This document shows, piece by piece, positions 17,778-25,433 of a stretch of 64,000 nt of DNA (position 1 is the stretch's first letter; every line of letters starts with the position of its first letter). The stretch covers positions 47,220 through 111,219 of the forward strand of contig NZ_SMKL01000013.1 in NCBI RefSeq assembly GCF_004348545.1, written 5' to 3'. The position numbers and the translations under genes were made by a program. Below the pieces are notes generated by a model. The model worked only from the letters and a program-made list of their open reading frames with translations, was not told the DNA's origin and did no database searches. This DNA is from Jiangella ureilytica. Its GTDB lineage: Bacteria > Actinomycetota > Actinomycetes > Jiangellales > Jiangellaceae.

Positions 17778-18488
17778 TCAGGTCGCGAAGCGGCGCAGGC
17801 CCGACACTGCGGTCGTCTCTTCGACTTCGGCGGCCGCCGCAGCGCGAGCCGTCTCCACCCAGCGGGACTTTGCCCACTCGAGATGCCGGTTCTCGACGTC
17901 GAGGGCTGCCTCGCGGTCGCGGTTGCGCATGGCCTCGAGCAGTGCGCGGTGGTCCTCATTGGCGTGCGCGACCATGGTTGCCGAGTCCCGGAAGGATGCC
18001 GCGATGTACACCGCGGCGTTGTCGCGCAGTGAGTCGAGAATGGAGCGCAGCCTGGGGGAGCGGGCGGCCTTGGCGAAGTGGCCGTGGAACTGGCGGTCGA
18101 GCGCGACGAACTCGGCACTGTCGCCGCGCTCGGTGCCCACCATGCGACGGAGGATGTCCTCGGCCTCGTCCAGCTCTGCCGGACTGATGAGCTGCACCGC
18201 ACGCTCGACGCTGAGCGGTTCCAGCACCTTGAGCAGACGGTAGATCTCTTCGATCTCTTCCTCGCTCAGGGACTGCACAAGCGCGCCTCGATATGCATCG
18301 ATCCGTACGAGGCCGTCGGCGGCGAGGTCGCGCAACGCCTCTCGCACCGGTGTGGTGCTCACGTCCAGCTCCTTGGCCAGATCGGCCTGAACCAGGCGGG
18401 TGCCGGGCAGGAAATGGCCCGTGAGGATCCCACGGCGGAGGGCTTCTCGGACGAACTGGTGATTGGTCCGCGTTGCGCGCGTTTCCAT
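17778..18488 (-). CDS. GntR-family transcriptional regulator, FCD subfamily (regulator 1)
   Basis: 236 residues. The winged-helix N-terminus (about 10-75) contains LGIL-type GILTGHFLPGTRLVQADLA and the recognition helix VSTTPVREALRDLAADG. The FCD domain follows with the usual metal-site residues visible in LDRQFHGHF, NEDHRAL and ENRHLEWA. FCD repressors typically release DNA on binding a pathway carboxylic acid. The site CATCATACA at 18520-18528, 32 bases before the start, suggests autoregulation, and the same 9-mer at three further promoters suggests an island-wide regulon. Confidence 0.93.
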   Translation of the reverse strand: METRATRTNHQFVREALRRGILTGHFLPGTRLVQADLAKELDVSTTPVREALRDLAADGLVRIDAYRGALVQSLSEEEIEEIYRLLKVLEPLSVERAVQLISPAELDEAEDILRRMVGTERGDSAEFVALDRQFHGHFAKAARSPRLRSILDSLRDNAAVYIAASFRDSATMVAHANEDHRALLEAMRNRDREAALDVENRHLEWAKSRWVETARAAAAAEVEETTAVSGLRRFAT

Positions 18489-18519
18489 ATTCCTACCTTT
18501 TCCTGCATCTGGCCTAAGG

Positions 18520-18528
18520 CATCATACA
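18520..18528 (-). promoter_or_regulatory. Class A operator before regulator 1
   Basis: CATCATACA (TGTATGATG on the gene strand) lies between the regulator start at 18488 and the divergent DHDPS-like gene. The 325-base gap 18489-18813 holds this site and the one at 18731-18749; apart from these two sites I see nothing in it. Confidence 0.6.
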
Positions 18529-18730
18529 TCGTGGCACAGCCTTGTGCCCCACTCCGCCGCCGTTGTTTCCGCTGCTCGTGCCCGGCTTCGATCATGCACG
18601 ACACCCGCGTCCAAGCTGCCGCACTTCGTGCGTGCGAGAGGCGTGACATGGCATGGCCGGTCGGCCGTGCGGACGTCACGCATGAGGGCGTCGTCGATGG
18701 TGTGTGGTCGACTCTTGACCTGACTTCACA

Positions 18731-18749
18731 CATCATACAAGATGTATGA
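18731..18749 (+). promoter_or_regulatory. Class A operator with inverted repeat before DHDPS-like gene
   Basis: CATCATACAAGATGTATGA contains the perfect inverted repeat TCATAC-N5-GTATGA (18733-18749), the clearest dyad among the class A sites and thus the best guess at the full operator. It lies 65 bases before the GTG of the DHDPS-like gene. Confidence 0.65.
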
Positions 18750-18813
18750 GCGCTGCTCAAGCAGTCGCCTACGTGGCCGCTTTGGCTCGATCACCTGCGA
18801 AAAGGGAGGCGGA

Positions 18814-19788
18814 GTGGCGATACGCGCATACTCCAAAGAGGAAGCCAAGAGCGTCGCCCGCGACATGCTCCAGGGCATCATCCCGGGGCCGACGGTTCCG
18901 CTGAACGGCGACGGCAGCATCGACGAGCTCGGCTGGCGTCACAACCTGCGCTACGCCGTCGATGTGATCAAGTCGCCCGGCCTGTACATCAACTCGTACT
19001 ACGGGACTTTCTGGGTGTTCACCGGTGCGGAGCGGCGGCGGCTGCTCGAGATCGCCGTCGACGAGGTGGGGGATCGGGCCTTCCTGATCAACCGTTGCGC
19101 CCACGCGAGTCCGCGGGAGGCGGTGGACCTGGCCAAGCATGCGCAGTCGGCCGGTGCGGACATCGTCTCGCTGGTGTTGCCGCAGTTCGGCTACGTCAGC
19201 GAGGACATGCTGGTCGGGTACTTCGCGATGGTGGCCCGAGAGATCGACCTCGGGATCACGATCATGAACACCAATCAGTCCGGATACTCGATCAGCCCCG
19301 AGCTCATGGCCAGGATCGGCAGCGAGATTCCCAACGTCTGCGCACTGAAGAACCACATGCCGATGGAGTCGACCATCCGCATCCGGGAGCTCGTCGGCGA
19401 CAGCATCGTCGTCATCGATCCCAACGAGGAGAACTTCCTCGTCAACATGACGAAGTACGGACAGCGGGCCGTCTTCACCGGGACGAACATGATGTTCGAC
19501 CGCGAAGGTGCGACTCCCTTCAAGGACTACGTCGACGCGGGCTTGGCCGGCCGAGTCGATGAGGCCGAGAAGCTGCACGACGAGATGGCGCCGCTGCGCG
19601 AGCTGCACCACAAGTGGATCCTCGAGCCCTGGGATGCGTTGAGCTTCTGTCCGGTGGCCCGGGTGAAGTTCTGGACCGAGCAGCTGGGCATGGTCGGCGG
19701 CCCGGCCCCAGAGCCCCTTCCGCAGATGACCGAGGCAGAGAAGCGGCAGCTGCGGGCCGAGATGGCCGAGGCCGGTCTCATCGACTGA
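18814..19788 (+). CDS. DHDPS-superfamily protein, variant subgroup (1 of 3)
   Basis: 324 residues from GTG 18814 (GGGAGG five bases upstream). It is TIM-barrel class I aldolase-like: the Schiff-base Lys is likely K in NVCALKNHM. The pyruvate-carboxylate turn GTTGE of DHDPS is replaced by NSYYGTFW, and the YNxP tyrosine motif by IMNTNQSGYS, so the standard Tyr is missing. The end EQLGMVGGPAPEPLPQMT is shared with the paralogues at 34667-35638 and 48395-49363. The fold is clear; the substrate and even aldolase chemistry are uncertain. It is a single gene between two class A operators. Confidence 0.82.
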   Translation: MAIRAYSKEEAKSVARDMLQGIIPGPTVPLNGDGSIDELGWRHNLRYAVDVIKSPGLYINSYYGTFWVFTGAERRRLLEIAVDEVGDRAFLINRCAHASPREAVDLAKHAQSAGADIVSLVLPQFGYVSEDMLVGYFAMVAREIDLGITIMNTNQSGYSISPELMARIGSEIPNVCALKNHMPMESTIRIRELVGDSIVVIDPNEENFLVNMTKYGQRAVFTGTNMMFDREGATPFKDYVDAGLAGRVDEAEKLHDEMAPLRELHHKWILEPWDALSFCPVARVKFWTEQLGMVGGPAPEPLPQMTEAEKRQLRAEMAEAGLID

Positions 19789-19845
19789 CGGCCACGACGA
19801 GTGGTTCTCGCGGGCCGTAGACACGGCACCTGACAATCTATATCG

Positions 19846-19858
19846 TGCATTATATGCA
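19846..19858 (+). promoter_or_regulatory. Class A-like operator before hydroxyacid dehydrogenase/M24 operon
   Basis: TGCATTATATGCA is an inverted repeat (TGCAT-TAT-ATGCA) ending 13 bases before the GTG at 19872, so a bound repressor would cover the ribosome site region or the promoter of a short leader. It resembles the sites at 16460 and 37201. Confidence 0.5.
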
Positions 19859-19871
19859 GCGAGGAGCCGAG

Positions 19872-20852
19872 GTGGCCCGATTCAAGGTGGTCGTGACCGA
19901 TCAGGTGTTTCCCGACACCGCCGTCGAGCAGGCGGCCTTCGCCGAGCTCGGCTGGTCGTTCGACGTCGCCGACGGTTCTTACGACGACATCGTGGCCCGT
20001 GCGCACGACGCGGACGCGCTCCTCAACACCTACGTCGCGGTCACAGCCGAGCTGATGGATCGGCTGCCCCGCCTGCAGGTGGTCGCGCGCTACGGCATCG
20101 GCGTCGACAACGTCGACCTGGCAGCCGCCACTGACCGGGGCGTCGTGGTCACCAACGTCCCCGACTACTGCGTCGACGAGGTCGCGACCCACGCCCTCGC
20201 GCTGATCCTCGACGCAATGCGGCGGGTGACCGACGGCGACCGGCTGGTGCGGGCCGGCGGCTGGGGGCTGAGTGGTCTGCGGCCGATCCGCCGGGCATCG
20301 GACTGGACCGTCGGACTGGTCGGGTTCGGCCGCATCGCGCGCCGGCTCGCGCAGTTCCTCGCGCCACTGGGATGCACGATCCTGGTGCACGACCCGTACG
20401 TCGTCGACGCCGGGCCCGATGTCGAGTCGATCGAGCTGGACGGCCTGCTACGACGCAGCGACCTCGTATCTCTGCATGTCCCGGCCACCGACGCGACGCG
20501 ACATCTGATCGGCGGGCGCGAGCTGGAGCTCATGCGCCCCGACGCCGTGCTGGTCAACACGTCACGTGGCGCGTTGGTGGACACCGGCGCTCTCGTCGAC
20601 GCGTTGCGCTGCGGCCGGATCCGAGCGGCGGCCATCGACGTGCTCGAGACCGAGCCTCCACCGGCCGGCCTGCTGGACGGGTTGGAGACCCTGCTGGTCA
20701 CTCCGCACATGGCGTACTACTCCGAGCAGGCCATCGCGGAGTCACAGCAGAAGGCGACCAGCCAGATCGTGAAAGTGCTGACCGGCAAGGCGCCGGACTA
20801 CCAGGTGAACAAGAGCTTCGCGCTCTCCGAGGGAGAGGTACCCGCACCATGA
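19872..20852 (+). CDS. D-isomer-specific 2-hydroxyacid dehydrogenase (copy 1)
   Basis: 326 residues. Rossmann motif VGLVGFGRIARRLA, catalytic Arg in NTSRGALVD, Glu in DVLETEP and His in LLVTPHMAYYSEQ give the full R-E-H set of the family (phosphoglycerate, hydroxypyruvate and related dehydrogenases). GTG 19872 is favoured by GAGGAG five bases upstream; the in-frame ATGs at 19845 and 19854 overlap the operator. It overlaps the M24 gene by ATGA, so a substrate relationship with it is likely. It would interconvert a D-2-hydroxyacid and 2-oxoacid with NAD(P). Confidence 0.9.
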   Translation: MARFKVVVTDQVFPDTAVEQAAFAELGWSFDVADGSYDDIVARAHDADALLNTYVAVTAELMDRLPRLQVVARYGIGVDNVDLAAATDRGVVVTNVPDYCVDEVATHALALILDAMRRVTDGDRLVRAGGWGLSGLRPIRRASDWTVGLVGFGRIARRLAQFLAPLGCTILVHDPYVVDAGPDVESIELDGLLRRSDLVSLHVPATDATRHLIGGRELELMRPDAVLVNTSRGALVDTGALVDALRCGRIRAAAIDVLETEPPPAGLLDGLETLLVTPHMAYYSEQAIAESQQKATSQIVKVLTGKAPDYQVNKSFALSEGEVPAP

Positions 20853-22087
20853 GAGAGGCATTCGGCGGTCTGTCGACGGACTGGAAGCAGGGCATCGACT
20901 GGCCCGCCGTCCGCAATTGGCGGTTGGGACGAGCGCGAGCGGCGATGAAGCGGCACGGCCTCGGCGCCATGCTGCTCATGTACGACGAGAACATGCGCTA
21001 CGTCTCGTCGACCTACACCCCGGGCTGGAACCGCCTGAAGCCGGGCCTGCGCTACGTCGTGCTGTGCGACGGCAAGGAGCCGATCGTCTACGAGCAGGGC
21101 GACATCGGCTTCCACCTCAAGGAGCACAGCCCCTGGATACCGCACGAGAACGTGCGGCACAGCTACACCTGGATCAAGGGCGCGGCCGGACCGGCGGCCC
21201 AACAGCAGGTGACGAAGTTCGTCGAGGCGCTGGTCGGCGACCTCGAGGACGCCGGCGTCCGCGACCTGCCGCTCGGCGTCGACTTCGTCGACATCAACAT
21301 GATCGGCGCCTTCGACCGGCTCGGCGTCACCTGGACCGACGGCATGACGCCGATGATGGAGGCGCGGGCCATCAAGAGCCCGGAGGAGCAGAAGGCCAGC
21401 CGCATGGTGGGTGCCATCTGCGACTCACTGCACTACGAGTTCACCCAGTTCCTGAAGCCGGGCCTGACCGAGAACGAGGTGGCGGCCTTCGGCTTCGAGT
21501 ACCTCTACAGCATCCCCGGCATCGAGGACGTCGAGGACGTCATCGTCTCGTCCGGTCCCAACGCCTGGCCGAACTGGCGGAACTTCAGCGACCGCATCAT
21601 CCGGCCCGGCGAGCTGGTCATCATCGACCTCGCCGCATTGACATGGAACGGCTACAAGTCCTGCGTGTACCGCACGTATTGCGTCGGCGGGAAGCCGACC
21701 GACGAGATGAAGCAGTACTACGACCTCGCGCACACGTGGCTGTGGGACGCGATCGAGGCGGTCAAGCCGGGTGCCACGACCCGCGACATCGCCTCGAAAT
21801 GGCCGTCGGCGCAAGAGATCTGGGGATACAACGAGGAGGACCAGGCCGCCGCCAATCTGTGGGGTCATGGGCTGGGCCTCGCGCAGTACGACCGTCCGGT
21901 GATCTCCCGCATCTGGTCGCTGGAGCATCCTGAGACGATCGAGCCCGGCATGGTGTTCGCGCTCGAGACCCAGCATGGCAAGCTGCACGACTTCGGGGTC
22001 CGGCTCGAGGAGATGCTGCTCGTCACCGACGACGGCTACGACCTGCTCTCCACCTACAACTCGCACCAGATCATCAGCGTCGGCTGA
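20849..22087 (+). CDS. M24-family (creatinase/Xaa-Pro peptidase-like) protein with altered metal site (copy 1)
   Basis: 412 residues: a creatinase N-terminal domain followed by the pita-bread fold. Of the five canonical metal ligands, Asp (VIIDLAALT), His (LWGHGLGLA), Glu (FALETQHG) and Glu (VRLEEMLLV) are present. The second Asp is replaced, because the usual SD-x-TRT reads YKSCVYRTY. This implies weak or no dinuclear metal, as in creatinase, which works without metal. It is therefore more likely an amidinohydrolase-like, decarboxylase-like or lyase-type enzyme than a proline peptidase. The paralogue at 25434-26669 keeps all five ligands. Confidence 0.87.
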   Translation: MREAFGGLSTDWKQGIDWPAVRNWRLGRARAAMKRHGLGAMLLMYDENMRYVSSTYTPGWNRLKPGLRYVVLCDGKEPIVYEQGDIGFHLKEHSPWIPHENVRHSYTWIKGAAGPAAQQQVTKFVEALVGDLEDAGVRDLPLGVDFVDINMIGAFDRLGVTWTDGMTPMMEARAIKSPEEQKASRMVGAICDSLHYEFTQFLKPGLTENEVAAFGFEYLYSIPGIEDVEDVIVSSGPNAWPNWRNFSDRIIRPGELVIIDLAALTWNGYKSCVYRTYCVGGKPTDEMKQYYDLAHTWLWDAIEAVKPGATTRDIASKWPSAQEIWGYNEEDQAAANLWGHGLGLAQYDRPVISRIWSLEHPETIEPGMVFALETQHGKLHDFGVRLEEMLLVTDDGYDLLSTYNSHQIISVG

Positions 22088-22094
22088 GCCGCCC

Positions 22095-23330
22095 ATGGTG
22101 CTGCTGAGTCTCGACGATCCCGCGTGCCGCGCCCCGGACGTCGTCGGCGGCAAGGCCGCCCGGCTGGCCGCGGCCCGTGCACACGGGCTGCCGGTCCTCC
22201 CCGGACTGGTCGTGCCGGTCGAGGCGGCGCGGCGCAGCCTGGCCGCCGGCTGCGCCGCGCTCGGCCGTGGAAGCGGCACGGCGCGCCGGGCGGCGATGGG
22301 CGTGCCCCTGTCGATGGCGCTCGAACGGGACCTTGCGGCGGCGGTCGACGAGCTCGGCGGCCTGGTGATCGTCCGATCCTCGAGTCCCTTGGAGTCCGAC
22401 CCGTCGTGGTCCGGCGCCTTCTCGTCGCTCGGGGACGTCAAGATCGCTGACGTCGGCGTCGCGGTGCGAAGCTGTTGGTCCTCGGCATTCGCCGTGGACC
22501 CGCTCCAACGGCTCGCGGAGCTGAGTCGTGGACCGTCAGCCCTGCGCCTCGCGGTCCTGCTGCAACCTCAGCTGGAGGCCGTTGCCGGCGGCACCGCCCG
22601 GTGGGCGGAGCACACACTGCTGGTCGACGGCGTGCGCGGCCATCCGGGCGGGCTGCTCTCCGGCTGGGTCGACGGGCACAGCGCAAGGGTCCACGGCGAC
22701 CGCATCGAGCACGTGGACGGGGACGGTCTCGATGATGACCTGGTGCTGGCCGTGGCCCGATTGATGCGCACCGTGCACGACGCGCTGGGCGACGACACCA
22801 TCGAGTGGATCGCGGACCCCGTCGGTCTGCGACTCGTTCAGTCACATCGGATGTCCGCAGGCGTTCGGCCGGTGCCGGAGATGCCGGATTCCACCTGGCC
22901 ACCGGCAGGTGCCGCCAGATTCACCGGAATCGGTGCCGTACCCGGAGACGCGCGAGGTGAGATCGTACGTCCGAGGCCACATCAGACGCTGCCGGCCGAG
23001 CGAGCGCGAGGTTGCATCATCGTCATCGACCGGCCGTACCCGGCTTACGCGCCGTTGCTGTTCGCCGCCGCCGGCCTGGTGACACTCGGCGGCCCCGCAC
23101 GCGCGCACCTCATCGAGGTCGCCGAGTCGCTGGGCGTACCGACACTCGTCCGGGTGCCGGCTGCCGAGGCACTGCGTGATCTGGACCGGACGAACGAGCG
23201 GATGTTCGGGGCGATCGACACGATGTCCGGGCAGCTCTCACTCTGGACCGAGCCGCCGGCCGAGGCCGCTACGATGCCTCCCGGCCGAACGCGGAGCCTC
23301 CGACGACGGTGGCGCTCGCGCCGACCATGA
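22095..23330 (+). CDS. ATP-grasp/phosphohistidine protein related to PEP synthase and phenylphosphate synthase
   Basis: 411 residues. The N-terminal part matches the PPDK/PEP-synthase ATP-binding domain: VVGGKAARLAAARAHGLPV, IVRSSSPLESDPSWSGAF and IEWIADPVGLRLVQSH. The C-terminal part is a mobile phosphohistidine domain, GIGAVPGDARG then TLGGPARAHLIEVAESLG, keeping the His in a GGPARAH version of the usual GG-x-x-SH. The PEP/pyruvate barrel is absent. Two-domain relatives transfer phosphate from ATP to phenol (phenylphosphate synthase) or to rifampin (which adds an acceptor domain). Start ATG 22095, 7 bases after the M24 gene. Its 3' end overlaps the convergent MFS gene by 62 bases. Confidence 0.75.
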   Translation: MVLLSLDDPACRAPDVVGGKAARLAAARAHGLPVLPGLVVPVEAARRSLAAGCAALGRGSGTARRAAMGVPLSMALERDLAAAVDELGGLVIVRSSSPLESDPSWSGAFSSLGDVKIADVGVAVRSCWSSAFAVDPLQRLAELSRGPSALRLAVLLQPQLEAVAGGTARWAEHTLLVDGVRGHPGGLLSGWVDGHSARVHGDRIEHVDGDGLDDDLVLAVARLMRTVHDALGDDTIEWIADPVGLRLVQSHRMSAGVRPVPEMPDSTWPPAGAARFTGIGAVPGDARGEIVRPRPHQTLPAERARGCIIVIDRPYPAYAPLLFAAAGLVTLGGPARAHLIEVAESLGVPTLVRVPAAEALRDLDRTNERMFGAIDTMSGQLSLWTEPPAEAATMPPGRTRSLRRRWRSRRP

Positions 23331-24441
23331 GGCCGGTGACGACGAAGACCGCGCCGATCCCGGCGGCACCCCCGATCACGCCGATTGCGGCGGGAATCGC
23401 CACCTGACCGAGCCTGTTGGCCGACATCCGCATCCCGAGGGTCGTGGCCCGCAGCCCGAGCGGACTGTGCCCGGCGATCCAGGACAGCGTGAGCGGGTTG
23501 CCAAGGCCGATACCGATGCCGGTCGCCGCCATCAGTGCGAACAGCGGGGCCGGCTCGTCGAACTGCGGCACCGCGAGGAGTCCTCCCGCCCCGCATCCGA
23601 GGCAGCAGATCAGCAGCAGCCGATGCCCCAGCGCGCGGATCAGCGGCACCATCATCACCCGGGTCGCCATGGCGACGGCGCCGTTGGCGGCCAGCATCGC
23701 GGTGACCGTCGCGACCGGTATGTCGTTGGCCTCCCCATACGCCGGAAGGTAGGCGATCAGAATGTCGTGGCTGGCCAACAACGTGAGACTGACGACCATG
23801 CCCGGTGGGATGCCGGGTGTGCGCATGATCCGGCGCAGCGCCGGGAGGAATGAATCCTGCCCGGCAGCGCCGGTCACCGGCTCGATGCGCGCCGGGCGGA
23901 GCAGCAGAGGCAGCGCAAGCAGCGTCGCGCCGGCACCGATCCCGCCGGCGACCAGGAACACGCCGACGATGGATACCTCGGCCGGCCCGGCCAGGAGTCC
24001 CGCGAGAGCGGGACCGGCCGTCTGACCGAACGCCACGACGATGGCGAACGTTCCGAAACGTTTGTCCCGTTCCTCCTGCGATGCGCCCTGCGTCACCAGT
24101 GACTGGGCGCCGATCAGGCAGATGATCTGCCCGGCACCGAGCAGGGCCTGCGCCATTCCCAACGCCCAGAGGTTGCTCGCCGCTACCGACCCGAGGGAGA
24201 CCCCGGCAATGACACCGGCCCCGGTGAGCACGAACGGCGGCTCGCCCAGGCGGTCGACGAGACGTCCGGCCGGAATCGCGACCAGCAGGGACAACACCCC
24301 GTGCGCCGCGGTGATCAGCCCCAGCTGGCTGGGCGTCGCTCCGAGCTCCAGAGCGCGGTAGGAGACCATGGGGCGCAACATGCCGATCGCCGTCGCGACC
24401 AGCAGCAACATGGCGAACAGACGCAGGTAGGGCGCTCTCAT
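23269..24441 (-). CDS. MFS transporter
   Basis: 390 residues with about twelve predicted helices. The MFS loop motif is visible as AGRLVDRLGEPPFVL after helix 2, with HSPLGLRATTLGMRMSANRL late in the protein. This latter segment also resembles RRGLAVGLRLTVNRL in the MFS at 32479-33687, so the two carriers are related. It is the last gene of the leftward operon M24 - hydroxyacid dehydrogenase - MFS, 25 bases after the dehydrogenase. Its last 62 bases overlap the phosphohistidine gene on the other strand. Confidence 0.87.
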   Translation of the reverse strand: MRAPYLRLFAMLLLVATAIGMLRPMVSYRALELGATPSQLGLITAAHGVLSLLVAIPAGRLVDRLGEPPFVLTGAGVIAGVSLGSVAASNLWALGMAQALLGAGQIICLIGAQSLVTQGASQEERDKRFGTFAIVVAFGQTAGPALAGLLAGPAEVSIVGVFLVAGGIGAGATLLALPLLLRPARIEPVTGAAGQDSFLPALRRIMRTPGIPPGMVVSLTLLASHDILIAYLPAYGEANDIPVATVTAMLAANGAVAMATRVMMVPLIRALGHRLLLICCLGCGAGGLLAVPQFDEPAPLFALMAATGIGIGLGNPLTLSWIAGHSPLGLRATTLGMRMSANRLGQVAIPAAIGVIGGAAGIGAVFVVTGLMVGASATVVGGSAFGREAS

Positions 24442-24466
24442 CGCGGCGGCCGACGCTAGCGCGAGG

Positions 24467-25420
24467 TCAATTCAGCCGATGTCGCGGTTCGCGGCCGCCG
24501 AGTACTGCCGCAACGTCCTGGGCGACGGCGCGGCTGGTGCGCGCCAGCGCCGCCTCGGTGTAGCCCGCGACGTGCGGTGTGAGCACCACACGGTCGTGGT
24601 CGAGCAGCGGGCCGGAGACCTGTGGCTCCTCGGCGAAGACATCCAGGCCCGCGCCGCGGATCGTGCCGGCGTCGAGCGCCGCCAGCAACGCGTCCTCGTC
24701 GATCAACCCGCCCCGTGCCGTGTTGACGATGATGGCGCCGGGCCGCATCAGCGCCAGCTCCTGCGCACCGACGAGGTGCTGTGTCCCGGGCAGGAGCGGC
24801 ACGTGCAGCGTGACCACGTCGGACTCGGCCAGTAGCTCGGGCAGCGCGACATGGGTCGCCTCGAGACCCGGGTGCCGGGCCGGGTCGGCGGGGACGACGT
24901 CGGCGTACAGGACCCGCATGTCGAACGCCTGCGCCCGCGCCGCCACCAGCCGTCCGATGGCCCCGAACCCGACAATGCCGAGCGTGCCTTCGGCGAGCTC
25001 GCGGCCGACGGCGACCTGCCACCGTCCTGCGCGCACTCTGGCGTCCTGCCGGGCGACGTCGCGGGCGACGGCGAGGATCAGGGCGAACGTGTGCTCGGCC
25101 ACGGCCAGGGCGTTGTACCCCGGCGCGTTCGTGACCACCACGCCGCGTGCCGTCGCGGCGCCGACGTCGATGTTGTCGACGCCGGCGCCGTGCTTGGCGA
25201 TGATCCGGAGCCCCGGTGCCTCGTCGTAGAGACGCGCGCCGACGCGTTCCAATCCGACGATCACCGCGACCGTGCTGGGCAGCAGATCGCCGATCTCGAG
25301 GCGCTCGAACTCGCGCCGCCCGACGCGAACCAGCGTGCCTCCGGCCGCCTCGATGATCGCGTCGGCATCGGCCGCCTGAGCGCCGAAGGTCGGACTCGCG
25401 CAGATGACGGTGGATGTCAT
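24467..25420 (-). CDS. D-isomer-specific 2-hydroxyacid dehydrogenase (copy 2)
   Basis: 317 residues. Cofactor motif LGIVGFGAIGRLVA, Arg in NTARGGLID, Glu in DVFAEEP and His in VVLTPHVAGYTE are all in place. It resembles phosphoglycerate/hydroxypyruvate dehydrogenases without the ACT domain. It lies 13 bases after the second M24 gene, mirroring the arrangement at 19.9-22.1 kb, so each M24 protein in the window has its own dehydrogenase partner. Confidence 0.9.
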   Translation of the reverse strand: MTSTVICASPTFGAQAADADAIIEAAGGTLVRVGRREFERLEIGDLLPSTVAVIVGLERVGARLYDEAPGLRIIAKHGAGVDNIDVGAATARGVVVTNAPGYNALAVAEHTFALILAVARDVARQDARVRAGRWQVAVGRELAEGTLGIVGFGAIGRLVAARAQAFDMRVLYADVVPADPARHPGLEATHVALPELLAESDVVTLHVPLLPGTQHLVGAQELALMRPGAIIVNTARGGLIDEDALLAALDAGTIRGAGLDVFAEEPQVSGPLLDHDRVVLTPHVAGYTEAALARTSRAVAQDVAAVLGGREPRHRLN

Positions 25421-25433
25421 GACCCGCGTCCGG

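Noticed and set aside
18814..19788. Naming the DHDPS-like genes dapA, or as KDG/NAL aldolases
   Set aside because: Key pyruvate-binding motifs are missing and there is no lysine-biosynthesis or sialic-acid context.
22095..23330. Calling the gene PEP synthase (ppsA) or pyruvate phosphate dikinase
   Set aside because: Only 411 residues; the C-terminal PEP/pyruvate barrel is absent.
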